DNA of 64,000 bases, from positions 109,955 through 173,954 of the forward strand of contig JACPYX010000001.1 in the NCBI GenBank assembly GCA_016195815.1, in the 5' to 3' direction. The translations under genes were made by a program, and so were the position numbers. A model generated the notes under the pieces. That model was not told the origin of the DNA and did no database searches. It was given only the letters and a program-made list of their open reading frames with translations. This DNA comes from Chloroflexota bacterium (GTDB lineage: Bacteria > Chloroflexota > Anaerolineae > Anaerolineales > Villigracilaceae). Below, one piece after another: positions 44,604-53,678 of this stretch (its first letter is position 1; every line of letters begins with the position of its first letter).

Positions 44604-45122
44604 ATGTATAATTTATTTAAATCCCTGCTCGGCACAGCAGACTTTGTCTCGCGCGCCGACACAACCGCCGACAGTCCCGACCCCGATCCGAACGATGTGT
44701 GGGCTTTCACCGATCCCGATGCCCGCGATGGATATGCCCGGGATGGCAAACAAAAGCGCCTCGAGCAGGACATCCGTTTCGAGGTCATGCGCGCAGGCGG
44801 CTGGCAGGCTGATGAATTGGAATTCAAGTCCGAGATCCGCCGCTTGTTGCGTGAGGGCGTCATCCGCGATAAGGGCGCGTACTGGTTTCGCAGTCCACAT
44901 CCAACAGTGTATCGCGCCGAGCGCGATGGCGGGTTGAGCGTGGCCGGAAAAACAGTCCGCTTTCGCGCCGGCGATGATATCGTCTTTCAATGCCGCATGG
45001 AACGCGATGAAAGCCGCGGCGACGATGTTCCCGTGCTGGTTGCCCGGTTGCAACCCACCCAGGACGCGAAATTATGCAGTGATATGTCTAATGCCATGAA
45101 GGGCATGGGCGGAATGGAGTGA
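44604..45122 (+). CDS. Unknown-function protein (paralogue 2, without zinc ribbon)
   Basis: 172 aa. Shares with the preceding protein DVWAFTDPDARDGYAR, LEQDIRFEVMRAGGW, LREGVIRDKGAYWFRSPHPTVYRAERDGG, VAGKTVRFRAGDD and a C-terminal CSDMSNAMKGMGGME. The N-terminal zinc ribbon is replaced by MYNLFKSLLGTADFVSRADTT. Tandem paralogy indicates duplication and divergence; a shared complex of the two is possible. TGACCC between the two genes leaves no room for another. The following hydrolase overlaps this gene's end. Confidence 0.8.
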   Translation: MYNLFKSLLGTADFVSRADTTADSPDPDPNDVWAFTDPDARDGYARDGKQKRLEQDIRFEVMRAGGWQADELEFKSEIRRLLREGVIRDKGAYWFRSPHPTVYRAERDGGLSVAGKTVRFRAGDDIVFQCRMERDESRGDDVPVLVARLQPTQDAKLCSDMSNAMKGMGGME

Positions 45123-45124
45123 TA

Positions 45125-45988
45125 ATGACAAAACAATTAAACACACTTAACTTTTTTGAAACCGGCCTCACAGATGGACCAACGCTGGTCTTCATTCCCG
45201 GCCTGAGCGGCACGACGCGCTACTGGCAGGGAGGACGGCTGGGCGATCTCGAAAAGAAATACCGAATCCTGGTGATAGACCCGCTCGGCTTCGGCGATTC
45301 GCCCAAGCCCTGGTCGCGCTATACGGTTGACAGTCATGTGGATGCGCTGTATGAGACTTTGAAAAACGAAAAGCAATTTGCGCTCGTCGGTCATTCAATG
45401 GGAACACTGCTCGCCATCGGTTACGCCGCGCGTCATCCCGAACAAGTGGAAAGACTCGTGTTATTAAGCACTCCCTTCTTTGGCAGTGCAAAAGAAGCGC
45501 GTCGTTTCTTTAGCAGCCAGCCCGTTCCGACTGGATGGTTCTTCTCGAACATGGTGCTGGCAGCAGTCATCTGTATCATTACGCGGCGCATCTTTGGTTG
45601 GTTAATGCCTTATTTTCGGCCCGACCTGCCGCGCGAAGTCGCGGCGGATATTGTCAAACATTCGTGGCGCTCGTTCACTTCATCGTTTTGGGAAGTCATC
45701 TGCAATTACGACGCAAAAAAAGATGCTGACGCTCTCGGTGATCTTCCCGTTCTGTGCATTCACGGCGATCAGGATGAGACCGCTCCGTTTGCCGGCGCGC
45801 TGGCGCTCGCGGCTGGACGCCCGAGCTGGCAGGTGCAGATTCTTCCAGGCGTGGATCATCAGCCCTGGCTGCGCGCCCCTCAGACCTGCCAGGAAGCTGT
45901 GGCCTCTCCATTTATCGCTGGTAACGTAGAGCTTTATGCGCGCCCCGTTGACTTTGTACAATCCTCGAAAGCGGCGGTTATAATATAG
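45125..45988 (+). CDS. Alpha/beta hydrolase
   Basis: 287 aa from ATG 45125 (GGAG 7 nt before; the track start is GTG 45119). LVFIPGLSGTTRYWQ gives the oxyanion-hole strand, VIDPLGFGDSPKP the next loop, GHSMGTLLAIGYAARHP the nucleophile elbow (Ser in GHSMG), and LPVLCIHGDQDETAPF and PGVDHQPWLRAPQTC the acid and His. A lid with several hydrophobic residues (NMVLAAVICIITRRIFGWL) may associate with membrane or lipid. Substrate unknown. It overlaps the paralogue-2 gene, so the three genes form one operon. Confidence 0.87.
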   Translation: MTKQLNTLNFFETGLTDGPTLVFIPGLSGTTRYWQGGRLGDLEKKYRILVIDPLGFGDSPKPWSRYTVDSHVDALYETLKNEKQFALVGHSMGTLLAIGYAARHPEQVERLVLLSTPFFGSAKEARRFFSSQPVPTGWFFSNMVLAAVICIITRRIFGWLMPYFRPDLPREVAADIVKHSWRSFTSSFWEVICNYDAKKDADALGDLPVLCIHGDQDETAPFAGALALAAGRPSWQVQILPGVDHQPWLRAPQTCQEAVASPFIAGNVELYARPVDFVQSSKAAVII

Positions 45989-46015
45989 AACATAAAAATC
46001 CAACGTGAGGTAACT

Positions 46016-46525
46016 ATGGATATTTTGCTCGCCTTCTATATTATTACTGGCGTCATTATGTTGTTGGCCGCCATTGCAATGGTCAACACACGGAACATGG
46101 TCTACAGCGCCTTGTACATGGTAGTGGTCTTTCTGGCTACAGCGGTGCTTTACTTGATCTATCAGGCGCCTCTGATTGCCATGATCCAAATTACCGTGTA
46201 CGCCGGCGGAATTATGGTGCTTTTCGTATTCGTTATCATGCTGATCGGAACAGATAAGATGATCCATGAAGAACACATACGCTGGCATCGGCCTTTGGCG
46301 TTTATCTTAACGTTCGCATTGGTGGCAGAGACCGCTTATCTGGCTGTCTATAGATTCGGGCAGCCAACCCTGACTCTTGTTAACCAGGATTTCGGCAGCC
46401 CCAATGAGATCGGGCTGGCGTTGTTCCAAAAATATGTTTTGCCGGTGGAAGTTACTTCCGTATTACTTCTGGTGGCAATGGTGGGAACCATCGTACTGGC
46501 GTTCCGAAAGGAGAAAATGAAATGA
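46016..46525 (+). CDS. nuoJ: NADH-quinone oxidoreductase subunit J
   Basis: 169 aa with five hydrophobic helices. ITGVIMLLAAIAMVNTRNMVYSALYMVVVF and QAPLIAMIQITVYAGGIMVLFVFVIMLIG are the conserved NuoJ (ND6-like) segments, including the Gly-rich pi-bulge helix VYAGGIMVLF. The protein belongs to the membrane arm of complex I. GTGAGG precedes the ATG; TATAAT lies at 45979 inside the end of the hydrolase gene. Overlaps nuoK by 4 bp. No nuoH, nuoI or nuoL-N is next to it. Confidence 0.94.
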   Translation: MDILLAFYIITGVIMLLAAIAMVNTRNMVYSALYMVVVFLATAVLYLIYQAPLIAMIQITVYAGGIMVLFVFVIMLIGTDKMIHEEHIRWHRPLAFILTFALVAETAYLAVYRFGQPTLTLVNQDFGSPNEIGLALFQKYVLPVEVTSVLLLVAMVGTIVLAFRKEKMK

Positions 46526-46824
46526 TCCCGCTTAACGTTTCACTTTTGCTGAGTGCGGCGCTCTTTGCGATTGGGGTGATTGGATTCGTTATTCGCCGCA
46601 ATGCGATCATGATCTTCATGTGCGTGGAATTAATGCTTAATGCGGCCAACATTCTTTTCATCGCCTTTGCCCAGGCCTATGGACAGATAGGCGGACAGAT
46701 CTTTGTGTTCTTCACGATCACTGTCGCGGCTGCTGAGGTTGCCATTGGGCTGGCATTGATTGTTGCGATCTACCGTTCACGACACACATTGGATGTGGAT
46801 GGCCTGAATGAACTACACGGGTAA
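46522..46824 (+). CDS. nuoK: NADH-quinone oxidoreductase subunit K
   Basis: 100 aa, the usual length. Three helices; MIFMCVELMLNAANILFIAFAQ holds the conserved Glu of the proton-channel helix, and FFTITVAAAEVAIGLALIVAIYR the second conserved Glu. NuoK is the ND4L homologue in the membrane arm of complex I. ATG overlaps the nuoJ stop. The next gene encodes a beta-CASP nuclease and is unrelated. Confidence 0.95.
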   Translation: MIPLNVSLLLSAALFAIGVIGFVIRRNAIMIFMCVELMLNAANILFIAFAQAYGQIGGQIFVFFTITVAAAEVAIGLALIVAIYRSRHTLDVDGLNELHG

Positions 46825-46929
46825 AGCATGAGCGCCGCCAGTTCGCCCCTTTTTTGTTCAGGGCGGCCTTGATATTGTCAGAGGCTGCAGAGATGGACGC
46901 TGCATACATTTTTATAAAGAGGAGGCACC

Positions 46930-48321
46930 GTGTCTACGCGTCTAAGTTTCCTCGGCGCGGCCGGGACTGTGACCGGCTCCCGTTTTCTGCTCGAAGTCAA
47001 AGATCATCGGTATTTAATTGACTGCGGCCTCTTTCAGGGAGGGCGATCCGAAAAAGTTTTGAATTGGGAGGCGTTTCCCATTCCTCCCGAACGCATTGAC
47101 GCAGTCCTGCTCACCCATGCACACATTGATCATGTTGGCTACCTGCCGCGCCTGCTGCGCCAGGGATTTCGCGGCCCGGTCTACGCCACCGATGCAACGC
47201 AGGCTTTGCTGGAAATCGTCCTGCCGGATTCGGCGCATCTGCAGGAACAGGACGCGCTCTACGCCAATAAAAAAGGATACAGCCGTCACAAACCCGCTCT
47301 GCCTTTATACACTGCCGCGGATGCCGAAGAAGCATTGAAGTTGATCCGCGGCGTTTCCTTCGATAGCCCGCTGAAATTGGATGGCGTTACTATCACCTGG
47401 AGACCGGCTGGACATATCCTCGGCTCGGCTACTTTGGATGTTGAGATCACAAACGGCGGCGGAACGCGCCGCGTCGTTTTTTCAGGCGACTTGGGGCGAT
47501 ACGAAAGCGAAGTGATGCGCCCGCCGGTGAGTCTCGCCGATGCGGATGTGTTGCTGGTGGAGTCAACATACGGGGATCGACTCCATTCAGAGGAACCCAT
47601 CCAGAAGGTCCTGGGTGAGGCGCTCGATCACATCATCAAAAGCGGGGGCGTTCTCCTGATTCCCGCCTTCGCGGTGGGACGCACACAGGAAGTCCTGTAT
47701 CACCTCCGTCAGTTGCAGGAAAGTGGGCGCGTGCCTGATTTGCCGATTTTTGTTGACAGCCCGATGGCAGTGGACGTGAGTCACATTTACTGCCGCTTCG
47801 GGAACGACCACAACCTGGATATCAACCTGCTGATGGATCAAAACGAATGTCCATTGCGCTGCCGCGATACACGCTTCGTGCGCGATGTGGAAGAATCCAA
47901 GCAACTCAATACGCGCGCCGGCCCGGCGGTGATCATCTCCGCCAGCGGAATGGTCAACGGCGGTCGCATCATGCACCACCTCAAATGGCGTCTGCCCGAT
48001 AAACGTAACGCGCTGCTCTTTGTCGGTTATCAGGCGGAAGGGACGAAGGGACGCTTATTGCTGGAAGGTGCAGAACGAATCCGCATTCATGGAGAAGAAG
48101 TTCCCGTGCGCGCCCACATCTTCCAGGCGCACGCGCTTTCAGCTCACGCCGACCGCGATGAAATTCTGCGCTGGCTGGGCGGCTTTTCAAGACCGCCGCG
48201 CCGCACATTTGTTGTACATGGCGAACCGAAAAGCAGTCAGGCTTTGCAGGAACATATTCGCAAGCGCTTTGGATGGGAAGTGAGCGCTCCGAGAACCGGC
48301 GAAGTACATGAGATAGTGTGA
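46930..48321 (+). CDS. MBL-fold RNA-processing nuclease with beta-CASP and RMMBL motifs
   Basis: 463 aa, GTG start with AGGAGG 6 nt upstream. LSFLGAAGTVTGSRFLLE, the metal site THAHIDHVG and SGDLGRYE form the metallo-beta-lactamase half. The beta-CASP domain (IPAFAVGRTQEVLYHLRQLQ, PIFVDSPMAVDVS, ISASGMVNGGRIMHHLK) and the C-terminal RMMBL segment (FQAHALSAHADRDEILRWL) identify the CPSF73/YSH1-like group of bacterial RNases. Endo- or 5' exonuclease on RNA; target unknown. Longer N-terminal or KH domains typical of some relatives are absent. Confidence 0.92.
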   Translation: MSTRLSFLGAAGTVTGSRFLLEVKDHRYLIDCGLFQGGRSEKVLNWEAFPIPPERIDAVLLTHAHIDHVGYLPRLLRQGFRGPVYATDATQALLEIVLPDSAHLQEQDALYANKKGYSRHKPALPLYTAADAEEALKLIRGVSFDSPLKLDGVTITWRPAGHILGSATLDVEITNGGGTRRVVFSGDLGRYESEVMRPPVSLADADVLLVESTYGDRLHSEEPIQKVLGEALDHIIKSGGVLLIPAFAVGRTQEVLYHLRQLQESGRVPDLPIFVDSPMAVDVSHIYCRFGNDHNLDINLLMDQNECPLRCRDTRFVRDVEESKQLNTRAGPAVIISASGMVNGGRIMHHLKWRLPDKRNALLFVGYQAEGTKGRLLLEGAERIRIHGEEVPVRAHIFQAHALSAHADRDEILRWLGGFSRPPRRTFVVHGEPKSSQALQEHIRKRFGWEVSAPRTGEVHEIV

Positions 48322-48453
48322 TTTCATCGTGGGCCAGGATGAACCACCGTGAAATCTAAGCTGCAATTGCGGTGGCTTTGAAATGGATCGTGCCGGGCCG
48401 GATATGGAGGAGAGGCTGGTTATAAGCGCGGAAGATGGCGGGAAAAGCGTTCT

Positions 48454-49224
48454 CTAAAATTTCAAATGCCTGACTGTCTGCCCATTGTTAATCAATTCTT
48501 TTAGCGAATCGATGCCGATGCGCAGGTGCATGTCGAGATATTTCCGGGCGACTCTTTTGTCACTGGCCGCGGTCTTGATGCCGCCATGAATCATCGGCTG
48601 GTCTGACACCAGCAGCAAGGCCCCGGTTGGGATCTTGTTGAAGAAGCCGGTGCTGAAAAGGGTGGCCGTTTCCATATCAACGGCCATGGCACGGATGCGG
48701 CGCAAGTAGGCCTTGAATGCCTCGTCGTGCTCCCAGACGCGGCGGTTGGTCGTGTAAACGGTGCCCGTCCAATAGTCGCGATCATATTCGCGGATGGTGG
48801 TCGAGACCGCTTTTTGCAGATTGAAAGCGGGCAGGGCCGGGACCTCGGGCGGGAAATAGTCGTTCGATGTGCCTTCGCCGCGGATGGCGGCAATCGGCAG
48901 GATCAAGTCACCGAGCTTGTTCTTTCTTTTGAGTCCGCCACACTTCCCGAGGAACAGGCTGGCCTCCGGTTGGATGGCGCTTAACAGGTCCATGACTGTG
49001 GCTGCATTGGCGCTGCCCATCCCGAAGTTGATCAGCGTAATTCCCTCGGCAGTAACGTTGGGCATGGGTTTCTCTTGCCCGCGAATGGGGACGTTGTACC
49101 ATTCCGAAAACATGTGCAGGTAGTCTTCAAAGTTGACCAGCAAAATATATTTGCCGAAGTCCGCAAGAGGTGTATCTGTGTAACGGGGAAGCCAGTTGGT
49201 TACGATTTCTCGCTTGGTTCTCAT
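48454..49224 (-). CDS. amn: AMP nucleosidase (short form)
   Basis: 256 aa. NUP-family core: TLINFGMGSANAATVMDLLSAIQPEASLFLGKCGGL, RGEGTSNDYFPPEVPALPAF and the active-site region MAVDMETATLFSTGF with LLVSDQP. The short length and MRTKREIVTNWLPRYT start match the compact Bacteroidetes-like Amn, lacking the long N-terminal regulatory domain of E. coli Amn. It cleaves AMP to adenine and ribose-5-phosphate. GGAG lies 3-4 nt before the ATG. Convergent with the beta-CASP gene; no terminator seen between them. Confidence 0.9.
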   Translation of the reverse strand: MRTKREIVTNWLPRYTDTPLADFGKYILLVNFEDYLHMFSEWYNVPIRGQEKPMPNVTAEGITLINFGMGSANAATVMDLLSAIQPEASLFLGKCGGLKRKNKLGDLILPIAAIRGEGTSNDYFPPEVPALPAFNLQKAVSTTIREYDRDYWTGTVYTTNRRVWEHDEAFKAYLRRIRAMAVDMETATLFSTGFFNKIPTGALLLVSDQPMIHGGIKTAASDKRVARKYLDMHLRIGIDSLKELINNGQTVRHLKF

Positions 49225-49468
49225 GGGTCTCCTGAAATTTATGTCCGGAAAGGAACATCAAGGTCTATCTTACTTGATCTTACCTTATTGTAGATCGCCG
49301 TTCAACCTGCCGTCCCATTCCATTTTGGGCAAACTCAGAGTGATTGGAGGATAAAGACATCATTCACTTTAGTTCTTACATAATTAATTGTCTTGGTGAG
49401 CGCGAGTTGTTGCGCGCGTTTCCAGGGATAAAGTTAATTTATTTGTTTCCGATTGGGCAGTCTTCCCC

Positions 49469-49496
49469 TTGACTTATTTTTGAATGCGCATATAAT
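49469..49496 (+). promoter_or_regulatory. Promoter of the ilv-leu operon
   Basis: TTGACT (49469-49474), 16 nt, TATAAT (49491-49496). The leader ATG follows 20 nt later. The 220 nt upstream (49225-49468) contain no gene. Confidence 0.82.
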
Positions 49497-49515
49497 CCAG
49501 CGAAATCTTCAAGCC

Positions 49516-49617
49516 ATGAATACAATCTTCACTCTTTCCCTTATTGTCGTCATTCTTGCGGTCCTTATTATTAAGGACCTGTTTGAGTTTGGGATGGCAA
49601 CGGTGAAGGTGAAGTAA
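49516..49617 (+). CDS. BCAA leader peptide (attenuator), 33 aa
   Basis: ATG 49516 opens [19 protein letters not shown]...[14 protein letters not shown] ending at TAA 49617. Of residues 4-19, twelve are Ile, Leu or Val (overall 15 of 33). The codons for these amino acids cluster just before the attenuator terminator, as in ilvGMEDA or ilvBN leaders. The coding region itself includes a strong hairpin (GGTCCTTA...TAAGGACC, 49560-49579). Ribosome stalling when charged Ile/Leu/Val tRNA is scarce would allow an alternative fold and readthrough. A role as a tiny membrane protein cannot be excluded. Too short for the ORF track. Confidence 0.78.
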   Translation: MNTIFTLSLIVVILAVLIIKDLFEFGMATVKVK

Positions 49618-49640
49618 GCGTAACGCACACCATAAACGTA

Positions 49641-49673
49641 GAGAGCCGCCCAAACAGGCGGCTCTCTTTTTTT
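49641..49673 (+). terminator. Attenuator terminator of the ilv-leu operon
   Basis: GAGAGCCGCC, CAAACA, GGCGGCTCTC and TTTTTTT: a perfect 10-bp stem and T-run, 24 nt after the leader peptide stop and 33 nt before ilvD. Confidence 0.92.
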
Positions 49674-49705
49674 ACCTAATCCACCTCGGAAGAGAAAAGA
49701 GAGCC

Positions 49706-51373
49706 ATGCGATCAGATACCGTCAAGCAAGGTTTTGAGAAAGCCCCCCATCGAGCATTATTGCGCGCTGCCGGCGTAAGGGAAGAAGATATGGCGAAACC
49801 ATTCGTGGCAATCGTCAATTCATATGTTGACATTGTGCCCGGGCATGTGCATTTGCAGGAGTTTAGCAAACAGATAAAAGAAGCTGTTCGGGCGGCAGGC
49901 GGTGTGCCATTTGAATTCAATACGATAGGCGTTGACGATGGCATCGCGATGGGACACTTGGGGATGAAGTACTCGCTTCCTTCGCGGGAACTGATAGCGG
50001 ATTCCGTTGAGACGATGATCGAAGCCCATCGCTTCGACGCGATGGTGTGCATCCCCAATTGTGACAAGATCGTGCCGGGCATGTTGATGGCCGCCATGCG
50101 TGTCAATATCCCGACGATCTTCATCTCAGGCGGGCCGATGGCCGCGGGCAGGACGCCCGAAGGCGAAACGATTGATTTGATCTCTGTGTTCGAAGGCGTG
50201 GGGGCTTTTCAAGCCGGAAAGATTGACGAAAAGCGACTGACAACTTTGGAAAGATTTGCCTGCCCATCGTGCGGATCTTGTTCGGGCATGTTCACGGCCA
50301 ACAGTATGAACTGTTTGATGGAAGTCATCGGGCTGGCGTTGCCGTATAACGGCTCCGCGCTGGCGAAAACAGCAGAGCGCGATGCGCTGGCAAAAACAGC
50401 CGCGGCGCAGATCATGACTTTGTTCGAGCGCGGCATCAAGCCGCGCGATATTGTCACCGCCGATGCGATTGACGATGCGTTCGCCCTGGACATGGCGATG
50501 GGCGGCTCGACCAACACGGTTTTGCACACGCTGGCCCTGGCGCATGAAGCCGGCGTGGAATATTCACTGGAACGCATCAACAGCGTAGCGGAACGTGTGC
50601 CGCATATCTGCAAAGTTTCCCCGGCTGGCAAGTGGCACATGGAAGATGTCCATCGCGCGGGCGGGATTCCCGCCATCTTGAACGAAGTCCAGCGCGGGAC
50701 GCAGATGCTGCACTTCGACCGAATGACCGTCAGCGGCATGACGTTGGGAGAATCGATCAAGGGCGCGCAAATCAAAGAGGAGGATGTCATCCGCCGTTAC
50801 GATAATGCCCATTCGAAGCGCGGAGGATTGGCGGTTTTATTTGGCAATCTCGCGCCCAAAGGTGCGGTGGTCAAGGTTGGAGGCGTGAGTGCGGCGATGA
50901 TGAAGTTCGCCGGGCCGGCGGTCATTTTTGAATCGCAGGAAGAATCAATGGCGGGAATTCTCGGCGGCAAGGTCAAGGCCGGGGATGTGGTAGTTGTCCG
51001 CTATGAGGGGCCAAAGGGCGGGCCGGGGATGCAGGAGATGCTCTCGCCGACAAGTGCCATCATGGGCATGGGGCTGGGCGACAAAGTCGCGCTCATCACG
51101 GATGGCCGTTTTAGCGGAGGCACGCGCGGGGCGTGTATCGGCCACGTTTCACCTGAAGCCGCTGCGGGCGGGCCGATTGGCGCACTCAAGGCCGGGGACG
51201 TGATCGAAATTGATTTAGCGGAACGCAGGCTCGAGGTCCGTTTGAGCGAGGCGGAAATTCGTCAACGCTTGAGGGAACTGCCTCCGTTCCGGCCTAATGT
51301 CGAAAGCAAATGGCTCAAACGTTATTCACATTTTGTGACCAGCGCAGATACCGGCGCAGTTTTGGAATCTTAG
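49706..51373 (+). CDS. ilvD: Dihydroxy-acid dehydratase
   Basis: 555 aa. The 2Fe-2S/4Fe-4S cysteines lie in [11 protein letters not shown] (about residue 114) and [17 protein letters not shown] (about 185); [18 protein letters not shown] and the C-terminal [23 protein letters not shown] are conserved. It dehydrates the dihydroxy acids to the 2-keto acids of Val and Ile. First structural gene of the cluster after the attenuator. CCACCTCGGAAG precedes the start, a usable ribosome binding site (GGAAG). Confidence 0.96.
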   Translation: MRSDTVKQGFEKAPHRALLRAAGVREEDMAKPFVAIVNSYVDIVPGHVHLQEFSKQIKEAVRAAGGVPFEFNTIGVDDGIAMGHLGMKYSLPSRELIADSVETMIEAHRFDAMVCIPNCDKIVPGMLMAAMRVNIPTIFISGGPMAAGRTPEGETIDLISVFEGVGAFQAGKIDEKRLTTLERFACPSCGSCSGMFTANSMNCLMEVIGLALPYNGSALAKTAERDALAKTAAAQIMTLFERGIKPRDIVTADAIDDAFALDMAMGGSTNTVLHTLALAHEAGVEYSLERINSVAERVPHICKVSPAGKWHMEDVHRAGGIPAILNEVQRGTQMLHFDRMTVSGMTLGESIKGAQIKEEDVIRRYDNAHSKRGGLAVLFGNLAPKGAVVKVGGVSAAMMKFAGPAVIFESQEESMAGILGGKVKAGDVVVVRYEGPKGGPGMQEMLSPTSAIMGMGLGDKVALITDGRFSGGTRGACIGHVSPEAAAGGPIGALKAGDVIEIDLAERRLEVRLSEAEIRQRLRELPPFRPNVESKWLKRYSHFVTSADTGAVLES

Positions 51374-51394
51374 TTTGAAACGGAGGAGGTACGA

Positions 51395-53110
51395 ATGAAA
51401 AGAACCGGCGCCCAAATTGTTTGGGAATGTTTGGTGAAGGAAGGGGTGCAGGTCGTATTCGGTTATCCGGGCGGCGCGAACCTGCCGATCTACGATGCCA
51501 TGCGCGCTTATCCGGGTATTCATCATGTTCTGCCGCGGCATGAGCAGGGCGGCGCACACATGGCGGATGGATATGCGCGTGTGAGCGGCAAGGTCGGTGT
51601 TGCAATGGGAACGTCGGGGCCGGGCGCGACGAATCTTGTGACGGGCATTGCCACCGCGCAAATGGACTCTATCCCGATGGTCTTCATCACGGGACAGGTT
51701 TCCAGCAAGCTGATCGGCTACGACGCCTTTCAGGAAACAGACGTGACCGGCATCACGCTCCCGATCACCAAACATAATTATCTCGTGACGGATGTGAACG
51801 ACATCATGCCCGCACTGCGCGAAGCGTTTTACGTGGCGCGTTCGGGCCGTCCCGGCCCGGTTCTGGTGGACATTACGAAGGATGCCCAGCAGGCCGTGGT
51901 TGAGAATTGGCAATACGATGCCAGCCCGATCCGCTTGAAGGGCTATCGTCCCGATCTGCGTCCGGCTTCAGCCAGCCTGCAAAAAGCCATTGAACTGATC
52001 AACTCTGCCAGTCGTCCGTTGATCCTGGCCGGCCATGGCGTTTTGATGAGCAATGCCATGCAAGAGCTGCGCGGCTTTGCCGAGAAAGCCAATGCGCCAG
52101 TGGCGGTCACTTTGCTGGGCATCGGCGCACTGCCTGCCAGCCATCCGCTCAATCTGGGCATGATGGGTATGCACGGTGAGACCTGGGTTAATCATGCCGT
52201 CCAGGAAGCCGATCTATTGCTGGCTTTTGGAATGCGCTTCGATGACCGCGTGACCGGCAATTTAAAAACGTACGCGCCGAACGCGAAAAAGATACATATC
52301 GAAATTGATCCGTCCGAGATCAATAAGAACGTCAAAGTGGATGTGAGCCTGGTCGGTGATCTGAAGGATATTTTGCGGCAGGTTAATCCATTGGTGAAGC
52401 CGGGCGAGCGCGCGGAGTGGCTGAATCACATTGCCGATATGAAAGGCGATAGCGCGGTGCGTGATATTCAAAACCTGCCCGATAACGGGCATCTCTATGC
52501 GGCGCATGTCATCAACGATCTGTGGCGTTTCACCGGCAGGGACACCGTCATCACCACCGATGTGGGACAGCATCAGATGTGGGCCGCGCAATATTTTCGT
52601 ATGGATAAACCGCATCGCTGGGTGACTTCGGGCGGGCTCGGGACAATGGGCTTCGGTCTCCCCGCTGCCATCGGCGCAAAATTCGCCAGCCCTCAGAGCG
52701 AAGTGTGGACCGTGGTCGGCGACGGCGGTTTCCAGATGACCATGCCTGAGTTATGCACTGCGGCGCAGGAAGGCATCAAGGTGAATGTCGCCATCATCAA
52801 CAATGGTTTTCTTGGCATGGTGCGCCAGTGGCAGGAATTTTTCTACGACAAAAATTATGAGTCCACGCCGATGAAAAGCCCGGACTTTGTAAAGATCGCC
52901 GAAGCCAATGGCTTAAAAGGCATCCGTGTAACGGAGCGTTCACAGGTCGAAGCCGCGATCCGTGAAGCGCAGGCGGCCGACGGCACAGTCGTTATTGATT
53001 TCCGTGTGGAGCAGGAAGATTCCGTGTATCCGATGGTTCCTGCGGGCGCAGATTTACATGCCATGATCCAACGTCCCAGTGCGTTGGTGGAAACCCCGCA
53101 GGATGTTTAG
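51395..53110 (+). CDS. ilvB: Acetolactate synthase large subunit
   Basis: 571 aa. ThDP enzyme: N-terminal VVFGYPGGANLPIYDAM with the catalytic Glu region (PRHEQGGAHMADGYAR), the FAD-linked middle, and the C-terminal GDGGFQMTMPELCTAAQEGIKVNVAIINNG metal/diphosphate motif (GDG...NN). It condenses two pyruvates, or pyruvate and 2-ketobutyrate. Followed at once by the regulatory subunit ilvN. GGAGG before the ATG. One gene per subunit, no isozymes in the window. Confidence 0.96.
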   Translation: MKRTGAQIVWECLVKEGVQVVFGYPGGANLPIYDAMRAYPGIHHVLPRHEQGGAHMADGYARVSGKVGVAMGTSGPGATNLVTGIATAQMDSIPMVFITGQVSSKLIGYDAFQETDVTGITLPITKHNYLVTDVNDIMPALREAFYVARSGRPGPVLVDITKDAQQAVVENWQYDASPIRLKGYRPDLRPASASLQKAIELINSASRPLILAGHGVLMSNAMQELRGFAEKANAPVAVTLLGIGALPASHPLNLGMMGMHGETWVNHAVQEADLLLAFGMRFDDRVTGNLKTYAPNAKKIHIEIDPSEINKNVKVDVSLVGDLKDILRQVNPLVKPGERAEWLNHIADMKGDSAVRDIQNLPDNGHLYAAHVINDLWRFTGRDTVITTDVGQHQMWAAQYFRMDKPHRWVTSGGLGTMGFGLPAAIGAKFASPQSEVWTVVGDGGFQMTMPELCTAAQEGIKVNVAIINNGFLGMVRQWQEFFYDKNYESTPMKSPDFVKIAEANGLKGIRVTERSQVEAAIREAQAADGTVVIDFRVEQEDSVYPMVPAGADLHAMIQRPSALVETPQDV

Positions 53111-53124
53111 CAGGAAAGATAAAC

Positions 53125-53652
53125 ATGTTACATACACTTGTAATTCTCGTGGAAGATAAACCCGGTGTGTTGAACCGCGTGGCTTCTTTATTTCGCCGGC
53201 GCGCCTTCAATATCGAATCGCTGACCGTCGGCCACACACATACAGAGGGACTCTCGCGCATGACCGTGACCGTCGAAGGGGATGAGCATCACATCGAGCG
53301 CCTGACTTCGTATTTATACAAACTGGTTAATGTGATCCAGATCGAAGACCTGACCGGCAAACAAATGGTGACGCGTGATCTGGCGCTGATCAAGGTCAAC
53401 ACGGCCTCGGAGAAGCGCTCTGAAATCTTTCAAATGGTGGAAGTATTCCGCGCCCGCATTGTGGACGTGACCAGCCATTCGGTCATCGTCGAGATCACCG
53501 GCGACGGCGAAAAGATTGACGGTTTTGTAGATGTGCTCAGACCGCTCGGTATCGTCGAAATGGTGCGAACCGGCGCGATTGCAATGGAGCGCGGCAGTGA
53601 CAGCCTGATCAATACCAGCGAACTGCTCTTTGATTCGGCTGCAGTCGCTTAA
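53125..53652 (+). CDS. ilvN: Acetolactate synthase small (regulatory) subunit
   Basis: 175 aa. Starts MLHTLVILVEDKPGVLNRVASLFRRRAFNIESLTVGHT, the ACT domain that binds Val (or Leu) for feedback inhibition, and ends with a second ACT-like half (ALIKVNTASEKRSEIFQM...). It forms the holoenzyme with IlvB. The gap to ilvB is 14 nt and to ilvC 26 nt. Often called ilvH in E. coli nomenclature. Confidence 0.95.
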   Translation: MLHTLVILVEDKPGVLNRVASLFRRRAFNIESLTVGHTHTEGLSRMTVTVEGDEHHIERLTSYLYKLVNVIQIEDLTGKQMVTRDLALIKVNTASEKRSEIFQMVEVFRARIVDVTSHSVIVEITGDGEKIDGFVDVLRPLGIVEMVRTGAIAMERGSDSLINTSELLFDSAAVA

Positions 53653-53678
53653 CAAAAAACAAAAGGAGAGATTATCTT

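Noticed and set aside
49225-49468. Search for a T-box upstream of the ilv operon
   Set aside because: No GGGTGGTACCGCG-type core is present; the leader peptide with terminator explains the control.
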